A stretch of DNA of 12,368 nucleotides from OMOG01 sp041485845. GTDB lineage: Bacteria; Acidobacteriota; Terriglobia; Bryobacterales; Bryobacteraceae. Below, piece by piece: positions 1-7,084 of the stretch. The position numbers were made by a program, and so were the translations under genes. The notes beneath the pieces were generated by a model, which saw only the letters and a list, made by a program, of their open reading frames with translations, was not told the origin of the DNA and did no database searches. Each line of letters starts with the position of its first letter. Position 1 is the first letter of the stretch. The DNA lies in assembly GCA_041485845.1 (NCBI GenBank), contig JBGPKH010000221.1, forward strand, positions 1 through 12,368, read 5' to 3'.

Positions 1-430
1 CGCCGGACGTCGTCATGCTCGGGGTCGGGCCGCTCCTCCAGTTCCTCGATAAGCCCGTCCTGGAGCATGCGCTTGATCGACCCGTACAAGGTTCCGGGAC
101 TCATGCGCAGCTATAACAGCCACGCAAAAGTCTAGCTCTAGGGACATGAAGAATCTCGACACGACACCCAGCCCAGAACAGACGTGGTAGGCCGCGGGAA
201 CTCAGCAGCGCTGCGCGGCCTGCCTTAACCGGCCGAAGGCCGACAAGTATCGGGTAGCCATGTATGTCCCTTTAATTATGCGCGGCTGTTATATCGTCCG
301 TACGGGCCGCGACGTCCTGCATGATGGCGTACCCATGCCGTTCCCGGCCGGCCACCGCCACCAGGATGTGGAATACGGCGGCCGGCAGGGGCAGGAAAGA
401 CTCGGGGCCGGGATCGCTCGCTTTCACCAT
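1..430 (-). pseudogene. PadR-family transcriptional regulator, split by an insertion and cut by the window edge
   Basis: Two minus-strand pieces together read as the N-terminal winged helix of a PadR-family repressor. The first piece starts at an ATG at 430-428 (MVKASDPGPESFLPLP), continues through AVFHILVAVAG and HGYAIMQDVAARTDD, and runs into the inserted element at 293, where it stops after a few foreign codons. The second piece covers 111 down to 1 and reads LRMSPGTLYGSIKRMLQDG then LIEELEERPDPEHDDVRR, the PGTLYGSI recognition-helix segment followed by the wing. Between them lies a 182-bp element with terminal inverted repeats. PadR proteins dimerise and repress divergent or own promoters; here the insertion falls between helix 2 and the recognition helix, so the product should not bind DNA. 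Joining GAC-GA directly to G-CTG restores frame, but it leaves the helix junction about one residue short of typical PadRs, so the exact ancestral junction is uncertain. The C-terminal part lies outside the window. Confidence 0.8.
112..293. mobile_element. MITE-like element, internally deleted insertion sequence remnant
   Basis: The ends are inverted repeats: TATAACAGCCACGCA at 112-126 and its complement at 279-293, 14 of 15 bases matching. A second shared inverted motif, GGGACAT, sits at 141-147 and as ATGTCCC at 264-270. The element splits the PadR gene exactly between two conserved segments, which fixes its borders independently. Outer TATA or TA could be the duplicated target. A short frame opens at 146 inside the left end (AGGGAC then ATG; MKNLDTTPSPEQTW, stop at 188-190). 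It looks like the head of a lost transposase gene, which suggests internal deletion of a larger IS. The IS family cannot be assigned from what is seen, and no transposase is present. Confidence 0.72.
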
Positions 431-438
431 GCGGCAAC

Positions 439-472
439 TATGACACCTTTCGTTATACTGATAACCGTCATA
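439..472. promoter_or_regulatory. Possible operator between padR and the exported-protein operon
   Basis: The gap between the PadR start (430) and the plus-strand operon holds two inverted repeats. The outer is TATGAC at 439-444 with GTCATA at 467-472; the inner is GTTAT at 452-456 with ATAAC at 461-465. Their centres are about 3 bp apart, so they are not concentric. The region is notably AT-richer than its surroundings. PadR proteins usually bind dyads in their own promoter, so this is a reasonable operator, but no exact PadR consensus is visible. On the minus strand TATAAC could serve as a -10; no convincing -35 was found. The rest of 473-593 shows nothing else recognisable. Confidence 0.35.
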
Positions 473-593
473 ATACGATAGGCGTTCCGCCTGTTCCGCC
501 CTGAGTACCATTCCGCACTCCGCTGAAACGGCCTGCTTGTTTTTGCTCACTACCTTCCATTAAGATTGAACGGCCCGAGGGGTGGGCATCTTC

Positions 594-1184
594 ATGCAGT
601 CACGCACAATCCGATCCTTAATAGCGCCGGTTCTGGCGTGCATGGTTCTCGCGGCGCAGCAGCCGCCGGCGCCGCGGAGAATCAGCCTGGTCATACTCGA
701 GGGAGAAGGCGCCATCAACAATATCAAGCTGCGCACGGCAAGGGAGACTATCGTGCAGGTGGAGGACGAGAATCACAAGCCCGTGGCCGGCGCCGTGGTC
801 GCCTTCCTGCTGCCCGACAGCGGCCCGGGGGGCGCCTTCGTCACCGGCTCCAAGAGCGCCACGATCGTGACGAACAGCGGCGGGCGCGCGGTGATGCCGC
901 GCATGCAACTGAATCCCAATGGAGGCCGGTTCGAGATCAAGGTGCACGCCTCGCACCAGGGATTGGAGGCCAACGCCAGCATCGCGCAGACCACCGTCGC
1001 CGCGGCGGCGGGAATTTCCACCGGCGCGATCGTCGGCATCGTAGTGGGTGTGGCGGCGGCCGGCGCAGCGGCGGCGGTTGTGGCAACACGAAAGGGAAGC
1101 AGCTCTCCCACGCCACCGGCGCCAACCCCACCGTCGGGCACTATTGGCGTGGGCACCGGCATCATCATCGGGCCGCCGCGTTAG
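594..1184 (+). CDS. Exported Ig-like (Big_1-type) protein with C-terminal membrane anchor
   Basis: This 196-residue protein starts with a signal peptide (MQSRTIRSLIAPVLACMVLAA), with likely cleavage before QQPPAP. Residues about 25-135 form a beta-rich region with the pattern VQVEDENHKPVAGAVVAF, then NSGGRAVMPRM and GRFEIKVHAS, which is the layout of bacterial Ig-like group 1 / invasin-type or carboxypeptidase-regulatory-like domains. Near residue 140 a Gly/Ala/Val membrane segment (GAIVGIVVGVAAAGAAAAVV) ends in ATRK, followed by a Pro/Ser/Thr-rich tail ending in GIIIGPPR. The ATG at 594 is preferred over the GTG at 582 because GAGGGG at 577-582 lies upstream of the former and overlaps the latter. 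It is the first gene of a run with 1204-2172 and 2169-6896. The function is unknown; a small surface or periplasmic adhesion-like protein is likely. Confidence 0.8.
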   Translation: MQSRTIRSLIAPVLACMVLAAQQPPAPRRISLVILEGEGAINNIKLRTARETIVQVEDENHKPVAGAVVAFLLPDSGPGGAFVTGSKSATIVTNSGGRAVMPRMQLNPNGGRFEIKVHASHQGLEANASIAQTTVAAAAGISTGAIVGIVVGVAAAGAAAAVVATRKGSSSPTPPAPTPPSGTIGVGTGIIIGPPR

Positions 1185-1203
1185 GCCGCAAAGGGGAAGC
1201 CAT

Positions 1204-2172
1204 ATGATAAGAACTCTTCTTCGTTGCGGTCTTCTGGCGCTGATCGCCGCTGCGCTGCCTGGGGCCGTGAACGTCTCGGGACCAGTGGCCGGTTATGTCG
1301 CCGACCCGTCCCGGCCGGTTTTGCGCGCCATTTCGGGCGTGCCGGGCTCGTACCTCTTCAGTGATCCGCTTCCTCTGCCGGATGGCGTCACCCGCATCCA
1401 CATGGCGCCCGCGCAGGATTTCGCGCTGGCGCAGCGCGGCGACGCCGGCCTCGGAATTCTGTACCTGAATGGCGGCGCAGTCGATCGTGTGGCGTCATTT
1501 TCCGGCGCCATGACCGCCGCCGATTGGGTGGTCTTCAGCCCCGCGGCCGGCGCCGCGATTTTGTTTTCCGCCTCCGCGGGCCGCCTGCAGCTTCTCACCG
1601 GACTTCCCGCAGCTCCCCAGGTGGCCATGGATTTGGACACGGCGGCCTTCCCCGAGCAGCCGCTCACTGCCGCGGTGAGCGATGAAGGCAACCTGCTGCT
1701 GATCGCCTCCGGGCATTCCGTCTTCCGGGTTCCCCGTGACGGCCCTCCGCAACTGGTGCTGTCGGCCGGACAGATCGTCTCCATCGCGGTCCTGCGCAAC
1801 GGCACCGACGCGGCGGTCTCCGAGCGCAGCACCGGCTCGATTCACCTCTTGCAGAACATCGCCTCCGCGCCGGCAGCTCGGGTGCTGATCTCGGGCGTGA
1901 GCGGTATCGGCAAGATCCATCCGGGGTCCGACGGGGAATCGCTGATAGTCGCGCGTCCGGGAGCCAGGGCTGTGTCTTCGGTGGATCTGGCGTCGGGCGA
2001 AATCCAAAGCGTTTCGTCACCAACGCCGCCGGTGGATCTTATTCCGCTCCGCAACCGCGACACGTTCCTGATTTCGGCGCGGCCGCGGCAGCCGGGCGGC
2101 ATCTTCTTCCGTGACGGAAGCGCGGGCCGGGTGGTGTTCATCCCGGCGGTTCACGGGGAGGACGCGCAATGA
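1204..2172 (+). CDS. Exported hypothetical protein, possibly beta-propeller-like
   Basis: The 322-residue product begins with a typical signal peptide (MIRTLLRCGLLALIAAALPGAV). The ATG at 1204 follows AAAGGGGAAG at good spacing and starts 19 bp after the upstream stop. The mature part is rich in short beta-strand blocks with recurring patterns such as DWVVFSPAAGAAILFSASAGRLQLL, SDEGNLLLIASGHSVFRV, IAVLRNGTDAAVSE, and GESLIVARPGARAVSSVDLASGEI. These resemble blades of a WD/YVTN-like propeller that reads out per-item values, but no canonical repeat motif is exact. No catalytic motif was seen. Its stop codon overlaps the next start by four bases (ATGA at 2169-2172), which points to translational coupling with the giant Ig-repeat gene. 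A role in the export, assembly or binding of that protein is inference only. Confidence 0.78.
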   Translation: MIRTLLRCGLLALIAAALPGAVNVSGPVAGYVADPSRPVLRAISGVPGSYLFSDPLPLPDGVTRIHMAPAQDFALAQRGDAGLGILYLNGGAVDRVASFSGAMTAADWVVFSPAAGAAILFSASAGRLQLLTGLPAAPQVAMDLDTAAFPEQPLTAAVSDEGNLLLIASGHSVFRVPRDGPPQLVLSAGQIVSIAVLRNGTDAAVSERSTGSIHLLQNIASAPAARVLISGVSGIGKIHPGSDGESLIVARPGARAVSSVDLASGEIQSVSSPTPPVDLIPLRNRDTFLISARPRQPGGIFFRDGSAGRVVFIPAVHGEDAQ

Positions 2173-5100
2173 GCGGCCTGCGACCAGTCTCCATCCTCGC
2201 CTTGCTGGCCGCTGGCGCGTCGCCGTCCTTCGGACAGAGCCTGTTCACCCTGACCCTGACGAACAATCCGAGCACATCCACTTTCGGCCAGACGGTGACC
2301 CTGACCTGTACGGCCAGTTCCACCGCCAGCGGGACAGTGACTTTTTACGAGGTCTTCATCAGCACCTCCGGGAACAGAACCCCGATTGGCCAAGCCAACT
2401 TCAGCGGTACGACCGCGACCTTTCCAGTCTCTTCGCTATCCGCCGGCACGCATCAACTGAACGCCTCGTATACTAATGCCAACCAGCAGACGTTCACTTC
2501 GAACACCGTCTCGCAGACTGTAAACAAGGCGACTCCGCCGGTATCCGTTTCGTCGCAGCCGGACCCGTCCACCTATGGGCAGCCGGTGACCCTGACTGCA
2601 ACATTGGACAGCCGCGCCACAGGGACCGTGACCTTCTTCGACGGCAGTAACCAAATCGGCTCGGCCAATTTGAGCAATGGAACCGCGACGTTCACGACCA
2701 CCAGTCTGGCGGCGGGTAGCCATAACCTTTCGGCCGGCTACCCAGGGGACAACAATTTCAACTCCAGCTCGGGCCGAACCACTCAGACCATCAACCAGGC
2801 GTCCAGCACGGCCACTCTCTCCTCATCGCCGAATCCGTCGTCCGTCGGCCAGTTGGTAATCATCACGGCGACGGTGACTGGACCCGGAGCCACCGGCACG
2901 GTTACGTTCTTCGATGGCCAGACTGCGCTGGGCACCGCTGTTCTGGGGAATGGCAGCGCCGGCATCTCGTCCGCCACCCTGTCGGCAGGAGACCACATCC
3001 TGACCGCTACTTACAGTGGCGATAACAACTACATCGGCAGTACGGCAAAAGCGATCACCCAGACGGTTGGCCGGAACGCCACTCAGACCAGCCTGTCAGT
3101 CAGCCCCAATCCTGCCAACGCGGGCCAGACCGTGACCCTGACCGCGACCGTGTCTCCTTCGAATGCTACCGGGACCGTCACCTTCAATGACGGAACGAAC
3201 CCAATTGGCACGGTGGCACTGACCAACGGGACCGCGACCTTCACGGCCTCCAGCCTGGCGGCGGGCCAGCACTCCCTGACGGCCACCTACAACGGCGACA
3301 ACGCCCGCGCGCCGAGCACCTCGCCGCCGGTCAGCCTGACCGTCAACCCGAGTGCGTCCATCACCCTCACGGTCAGCCCGAATCCGGCGAGCGTCGGGCA
3401 GACCGTGACCCTGACCGCGACGGTGAGCCCATCGAGTGCTTCCGGGACCGTGAGCTTTTTTGACGGAACGAACCCAATGGGCAGCGCCAACCTGTCCAAC
3501 GGAACGGCCACTTTCGCCACTTCTTTGCTTTCGCCGGGAAGCCACTTCCTGACCGCGTCGTTCGCCGGCGTCAGTTCGACCGCGGTAACCCTGGTGGTGA
3601 AAGCCGCTTCCACTACCAGCCTGACGGCCTCCCCGACTTCGGCCACGCTGGGCCAGACGGTAACCCTCACCGCCACGGTGAGCCCCGCGAACGCCACCGG
3701 GAACGTGACCTTCTTTGACGGAACGAACCCAATTGGCGGGGCGAGCCTGAACAACGGCGCCGCCACCCTGCCCATCTCCAGCCTCGCGGCGGGGAGCCAC
3801 ACGATGACCGCAAGTTATAGTGGCGATGGCACTTTCAACGCGAGCACGTCCGCGCCCGTGGGTGTTACCGTGGGGCAGGGAAGCACCGCCACGACCACCA
3901 GCCTCTCCGTCTCCCCGAACCCTGCCGGCGCCGGCCAGCCGGTCACGTTGAACGCCGTCGTCATCCCCACCAGCGCCACGGGAACCGTGACCTTCCGTGA
4001 CGGAACGAACCCACTTGGCCAAGCCACCCTTAATAACGTAAGCGCCACGCTGGTGACCACCTTCCAGGCGACGGGCAACCACGGGATCACCGCGTCCTAT
4101 GCCGGCGATAGCTCGTTCAGCGCCAGTTCCTCGCCAGTGGTCAACCTGGTGGTCAATGCGGCCGCGAATTCCACGCAGACGAGCCTCTCGGTCTCGCCGA
4201 ATCCGGCAAACGCCGGCCAGCCGGTCACCCTGAACGCGGTGGTGATCCCGACCGGCGCCACCGGGACCATGACCTTCAAGGACGGAAGCACCACGATCGG
4301 CGCCGCGGCGGTCAACAACGGGAGCGCCACCTTCACCACCTCGTCGCTCACCGCCGGCAGCCACACGCTGACCGCCACTTACGGAGGCGACAGCAACAAC
4401 AATCCGAGCACGTCCAACCAAATCATCGAGGTCATCAATCAGACCACCGCGGCCGTGACCCTTTCCGGGTCGCCGAACCCCGCGATTTTCGGCCAGCCGG
4501 TGGCCCTGACGGTGACCATTTCACCGTCCACCGCTACGGGGACGATCACCATCTTCGACGCCTTCTCTTCCAGCTTCCTGATCTGTCTCACGGGAACGGA
4601 TTGCATCGTGAAGAACGGGGCCGCGACCCTCACTACCTCCAATCTGGCGGTCGGCGCACACTCGCTGCAGGCCTTCTATAGCGGGGACGCCAACAATCCT
4701 GCGAGGGAATCCAATATCTTCGTCGAGACCATTAATCCGGCAACCACCGCAACCACCACTACGCTCTCGGCCACACCGGCGGCGGCGACTCCCGGCCAGA
4801 CCGTAACCATGACCGCGACCGTAACGGGTTCCGGCGCCACCGGATTCGTACTGTTCAAGGAGGGTTCCACGACCCTGGGCACGGTAGCGCTGAACAACGG
4901 AACCGCAACCTTCTCGACATCCACGCTGGCCACCGGAAGCCACACCGTGATTGCGTCCTATACCGGCGATTCCAAGTTTTCCGCGAGCTCCTCGAACCCG
5001 GTCACGATCAACGTAGGGACGACACCCTGCATTCCGTTCCCCAGCGGGTTCGTTCCGTTCAACTCGGTAGCTTACGTTTCCAAGCCCAATAGTGCAGGAG

Positions 5101-6896
5101 ATCTCCTGCTGGCCGGTAGTATGAGCGCGGCCAACCTCGCGACCTACCGAAACCTCCCGTTGCCCGCCGGACCAAATCAGCAGTTTTGCGGCACGGTCCT
5201 GTTGGCCGACGGCTTTCCAGTCGTTGCATATGTACCAACATCGGCGGAACGGGCGGGCGACTTTAGCCCCTTCGCCGGGTTGCTGCTCGATCCCCTCACC
5301 AACCAGCCGTTCCCCGGCGGTATCATTCCGGTGAGCCGCATCCCCGGCACGTTCGCGTGGCGGATCGTGGCCGTGCTCCAGAATTCCACCACGACCCTGT
5401 CGGTATCGCCGGCCACGTCCGCGCCCGGCCAGACGGTCACTCTCACCGCCATCGTCACGCCGTTTTCCGCCACCGGAACCGTGACATTTCTGGACGGCTC
5501 GACCACGCTCGGAACCGCCACACTGAGCGGTGGAACGGCAACGTTGACGATCTCCACCCTGGCTTTGGGCACGCATTCGATCACGGCGTCCTATGGCGGC
5601 GATGCGAAGAACGGACCGAGTACTGCGAGTCCGGTGACGGAAACGGTGGGGCAGCCGCCGGTGCAAATCACAGGCCCGGCCACCTTGCCGGCAGGGGTGG
5701 TCAACACGACGTACTCGCAGACTTTCACCGCCGCGGGCGGCACCGGGACTTTGACGTGGTCGTTGGCGTCGGGGTCCGTGCCCGGCCTGAGCCTGAGCGC
5801 CGCGGGGGTCCTTTCGGGGACGCCGACCACCGCAGGGAGCTTTCCGTTGACGGTGCGCGTGCAGGACACCGCGGGGCAGGCGAACACGGTGGTTCTTACG
5901 TTGACGGTGAATGCGGCCTTGTCCATCACCGGCCCGGCCGCCTTACCGCCGGCTTTCGTGAACCTAAGCTACTCGCAGACTTTCACCGCCACGGGCGGCA
6001 CCGGGACTTTGACGTGGTCGCTGGCGTCGGGATCCGTGCCCGGCCTGACCCTCAGCGCCGCCGGGGTTCTTTCGGGGACGCCGTCGACCGCCGGGAGCTT
6101 CCCGTTGAACGTGCGCGTGCAGGACACCGCGGGGCAGGCGCCGGTGGGGGTATTCGCGTTGACGGTGAATCCGGCACTGCCTCCGATTTCGATTTCGGTC
6201 ACACAGCCGGCCACTATCACGGACCAGCCGGCGCCGCAAACGAGCCTGGGGCAGGGATACCCCGTGGCGCTCAACGGTACTTACCGGCTGACGTTCACGC
6301 CGAACGCCGCCGGGCTGCCGGCGGGATTCACCAACCCCGCCGTGCAGTTTGTCACCGGAAACACGAGTGCGACCGTCGCGATTCCGGCCAACTCGACGGC
6401 GTCCGTTACCCTGCCCGCGGTCCAATTAGGTTCTGTGGCGGGAGTAATCACGGTGCAACTGGCGTCACTGACTGTGGCCTCGACCGGCCAGTCAGTGTCG
6501 GTTCCGTTTCCGGCGCCGAGCGTAGGGATCACGGTGCCGCGGCTGGCGCCGGTGATTGTGGCGGGGTCAGTGAGAATTACAAGTATTACGGCGACGAGCT
6601 TCCTGGTGTTCCTGGACGCCAGTTCGACGCCGCGCGACCTGAACGGCGTCGGCGCTTCACTGACTTTCACCGCCGCTTCAGGGACGCAGTTGAACGGCAC
6701 GTCGTTTACGGTGTCACTGACCAGCACGGCAGCGCCTTGGTTCGATCCGGCCAACGCCACGGCTGTGGCGAACGGCGGCGCGTTTTCGCTGACGTTTCTT
6801 TTCACGTTCTCGGGAGACACCACCGCTCTCGGAACTGTCTCGGTGACACTGACAAACTCGGTGGGGCCGTCGGCGGCGGCGTCGGGGGGAAGATAG
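2169..6896 (+). CDS. Giant exported Ig-like domain repeat protein
   Basis: This 1575-residue protein has a signal peptide (MSGLRPVSILALLAAGASPSFG, cleavage near residue 22). From about residue 24 to 952 come ten tandem Ig-like domains of 85-100 residues (Big_3_5 type), each with GQ.VTLTA, ATGTVTFFDG, NGTATF and SLAAGSHTLTA.Y.GD. Residues about 953-1071 form a non-Ig island with two cysteines and an ERAGDFS...DPLTNQPFPGG motif. An eleventh Ig domain covers about 1072-1162. Two near-identical He_PIG (putative Ig) domains follow, about 1163-1250 and 1251-1336, with YSQTFTA.GGTGTLTWSL and LSGTP.TAGSF. A distinct beta-rich C-terminal region of about 240 residues ends SAAASGGR. No LPXTG, autotransporter or obvious sorting tail is seen. 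Such proteins are large extracellular or cell-surface proteins in acidobacteria; adhesion or matrix function is inferred. Translation is probably coupled to the upstream gene. Confidence 0.93.
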   Translation: MSGLRPVSILALLAAGASPSFGQSLFTLTLTNNPSTSTFGQTVTLTCTASSTASGTVTFYEVFISTSGNRTPIGQANFSGTTATFPVSSLSAGTHQLNASYTNANQQTFTSNTVSQTVNKATPPVSVSSQPDPSTYGQPVTLTATLDSRATGTVTFFDGSNQIGSANLSNGTATFTTTSLAAGSHNLSAGYPGDNNFNSSSGRTTQTINQASSTATLSSSPNPSSVGQLVIITATVTGPGATGTVTFFDGQTALGTAVLGNGSAGISSATLSAGDHILTATYSGDNNYIGSTAKAITQTVGRNATQTSLSVSPNPANAGQTVTLTATVSPSNATGTVTFNDGTNPIGTVALTNGTATFTASSLAAGQHSLTATYNGDNARAPSTSPPVSLTVNPSASITLTVSPNPASVGQTVTLTATVSPSSASGTVSFFDGTNPMGSANLSNGTATFATSLLSPGSHFLTASFAGVSSTAVTLVVKAASTTSLTASPTSATLGQTVTLTATVSPANATGNVTFFDGTNPIGGASLNNGAATLPISSLAAGSHTMTASYSGDGTFNASTSAPVGVTVGQGSTATTTSLSVSPNPAGAGQPVTLNAVVIPTSATGTVTFRDGTNPLGQATLNNVSATLVTTFQATGNHGITASYAGDSSFSASSSPVVNLVVNAAANSTQTSLSVSPNPANAGQPVTLNAVVIPTGATGTMTFKDGSTTIGAAAVNNGSATFTTSSLTAGSHTLTATYGGDSNNNPSTSNQIIEVINQTTAAVTLSGSPNPAIFGQPVALTVTISPSTATGTITIFDAFSSSFLICLTGTDCIVKNGAATLTTSNLAVGAHSLQAFYSGDANNPARESNIFVETINPATTATTTTLSATPAAATPGQTVTMTATVTGSGATGFVLFKEGSTTLGTVALNNGTATFSTSTLATGSHTVIASYTGDSKFSASSSNPVTINVGTTPCIPFPSGFVPFNSVAYVSKPNSAGDLLLAGSMSAANLATYRNLPLPAGPNQQFCGTVLLADGFPVVAYVPTSAERAGDFSPFAGLLLDPLTNQPFPGGIIPVSRIPGTFAWRIVAVLQNSTTTLSVSPATSAPGQTVTLTAIVTPFSATGTVTFLDGSTTLGTATLSGGTATLTISTLALGTHSITASYGGDAKNGPSTASPVTETVGQPPVQITGPATLPAGVVNTTYSQTFTAAGGTGTLTWSLASGSVPGLSLSAAGVLSGTPTTAGSFPLTVRVQDTAGQANTVVLTLTVNAALSITGPAALPPAFVNLSYSQTFTATGGTGTLTWSLASGSVPGLTLSAAGVLSGTPSTAGSFPLNVRVQDTAGQAPVGVFALTVNPALPPISISVTQPATITDQPAPQTSLGQGYPVALNGTYRLTFTPNAAGLPAGFTNPAVQFVTGNTSATVAIPANSTASVTLPAVQLGSVAGVITVQLASLTVASTGQSVSVPFPAPSVGITVPRLAPVIVAGSVRITSITATSFLVFLDASSTPRDLNGVGASLTFTAASGTQLNGTSFTVSLTSTAAPWFDPANATAVANGGAFSLTFLFTFSGDTTALGTVSVTLTNSVGPSAAASGGR
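5712..6140 (+). repeat. Duplicated He_PIG coding segment inside the Ig-repeat gene
   Basis: Bases 5712-5882 and 5970-6140 are two 171-bp copies with the same borders, offset by 258 bp (86 codons). By hand I count 13 differences, about 92% identity, and no gaps. Most other Ig domains in this gene are clearly more diverged, so this copy pair is younger or kept similar by gene conversion. Confidence 0.85.
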
Positions 6897-7058
6897 AGGC
6901 GGGCGCGACAGTGGGCGCGCGGGGCGGCTGCCTGGCCGGCGGCGGGCGGGAGATAGGGGCGGGCGCGACAGTGGGCGCGCGGGGCGGCTGCCTCTTGGGG
7001 GGAAGGTAAGGGGGCAGTGCGCCGGTGGGGACTTCGGCGGCGGTGTGGGGGAAGGTAG
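6885..7058. repeat. G-rich imperfect tandem repeat spanning the Ig gene stop and the gap before cmr1
   Basis: Bases 6891-6933 and 6951-6993 are 43-bp copies with a single difference (AGATAGAGGC versus AGATAGGGGC), offset by exactly 60 bp. A shorter motif, GGGGGAAGATAG or GGGGGAAGGTA(A/G)G, recurs four times, ending near 6896, 6956, 7009 and 7058. The first copy contains the Ig gene's last codons and TAG stop; the second copy carries a TAG in the same frame. The spacer between the last two motifs is different, so the array is decaying. The whole 185-bp intergenic stretch 6897-7081 is made of this, apart from the last ~25 bp, which hold a TAGAAT at 7062-7067 that could be a -10 for cmr1. Confidence 0.8.
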
Positions 7059-7084
7059 GAGTAGAATGTTGAGCGAGTACCGTG

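Noticed and set aside
260..481. Plus-strand ORF over the padR N-terminal part
   Set aside because: The opposite strand reads conserved PadR residues, and the ORF starts within the mobile element.
3096..4421. Long minus-strand open frame opposite the Ig repeats
   Set aside because: It is a periodic Arg/Gly-rich shadow of the tandem Ig domains; long antisense frames are expected in repeated GC-rich sequence.
5357..7009. Plus-strand out-of-frame ORF overlapping the Ig gene 3' end
   Set aside because: It is an Arg/His-rich shadow of the real frame. It was kept only as a clue to the tandem repeat after 6885.
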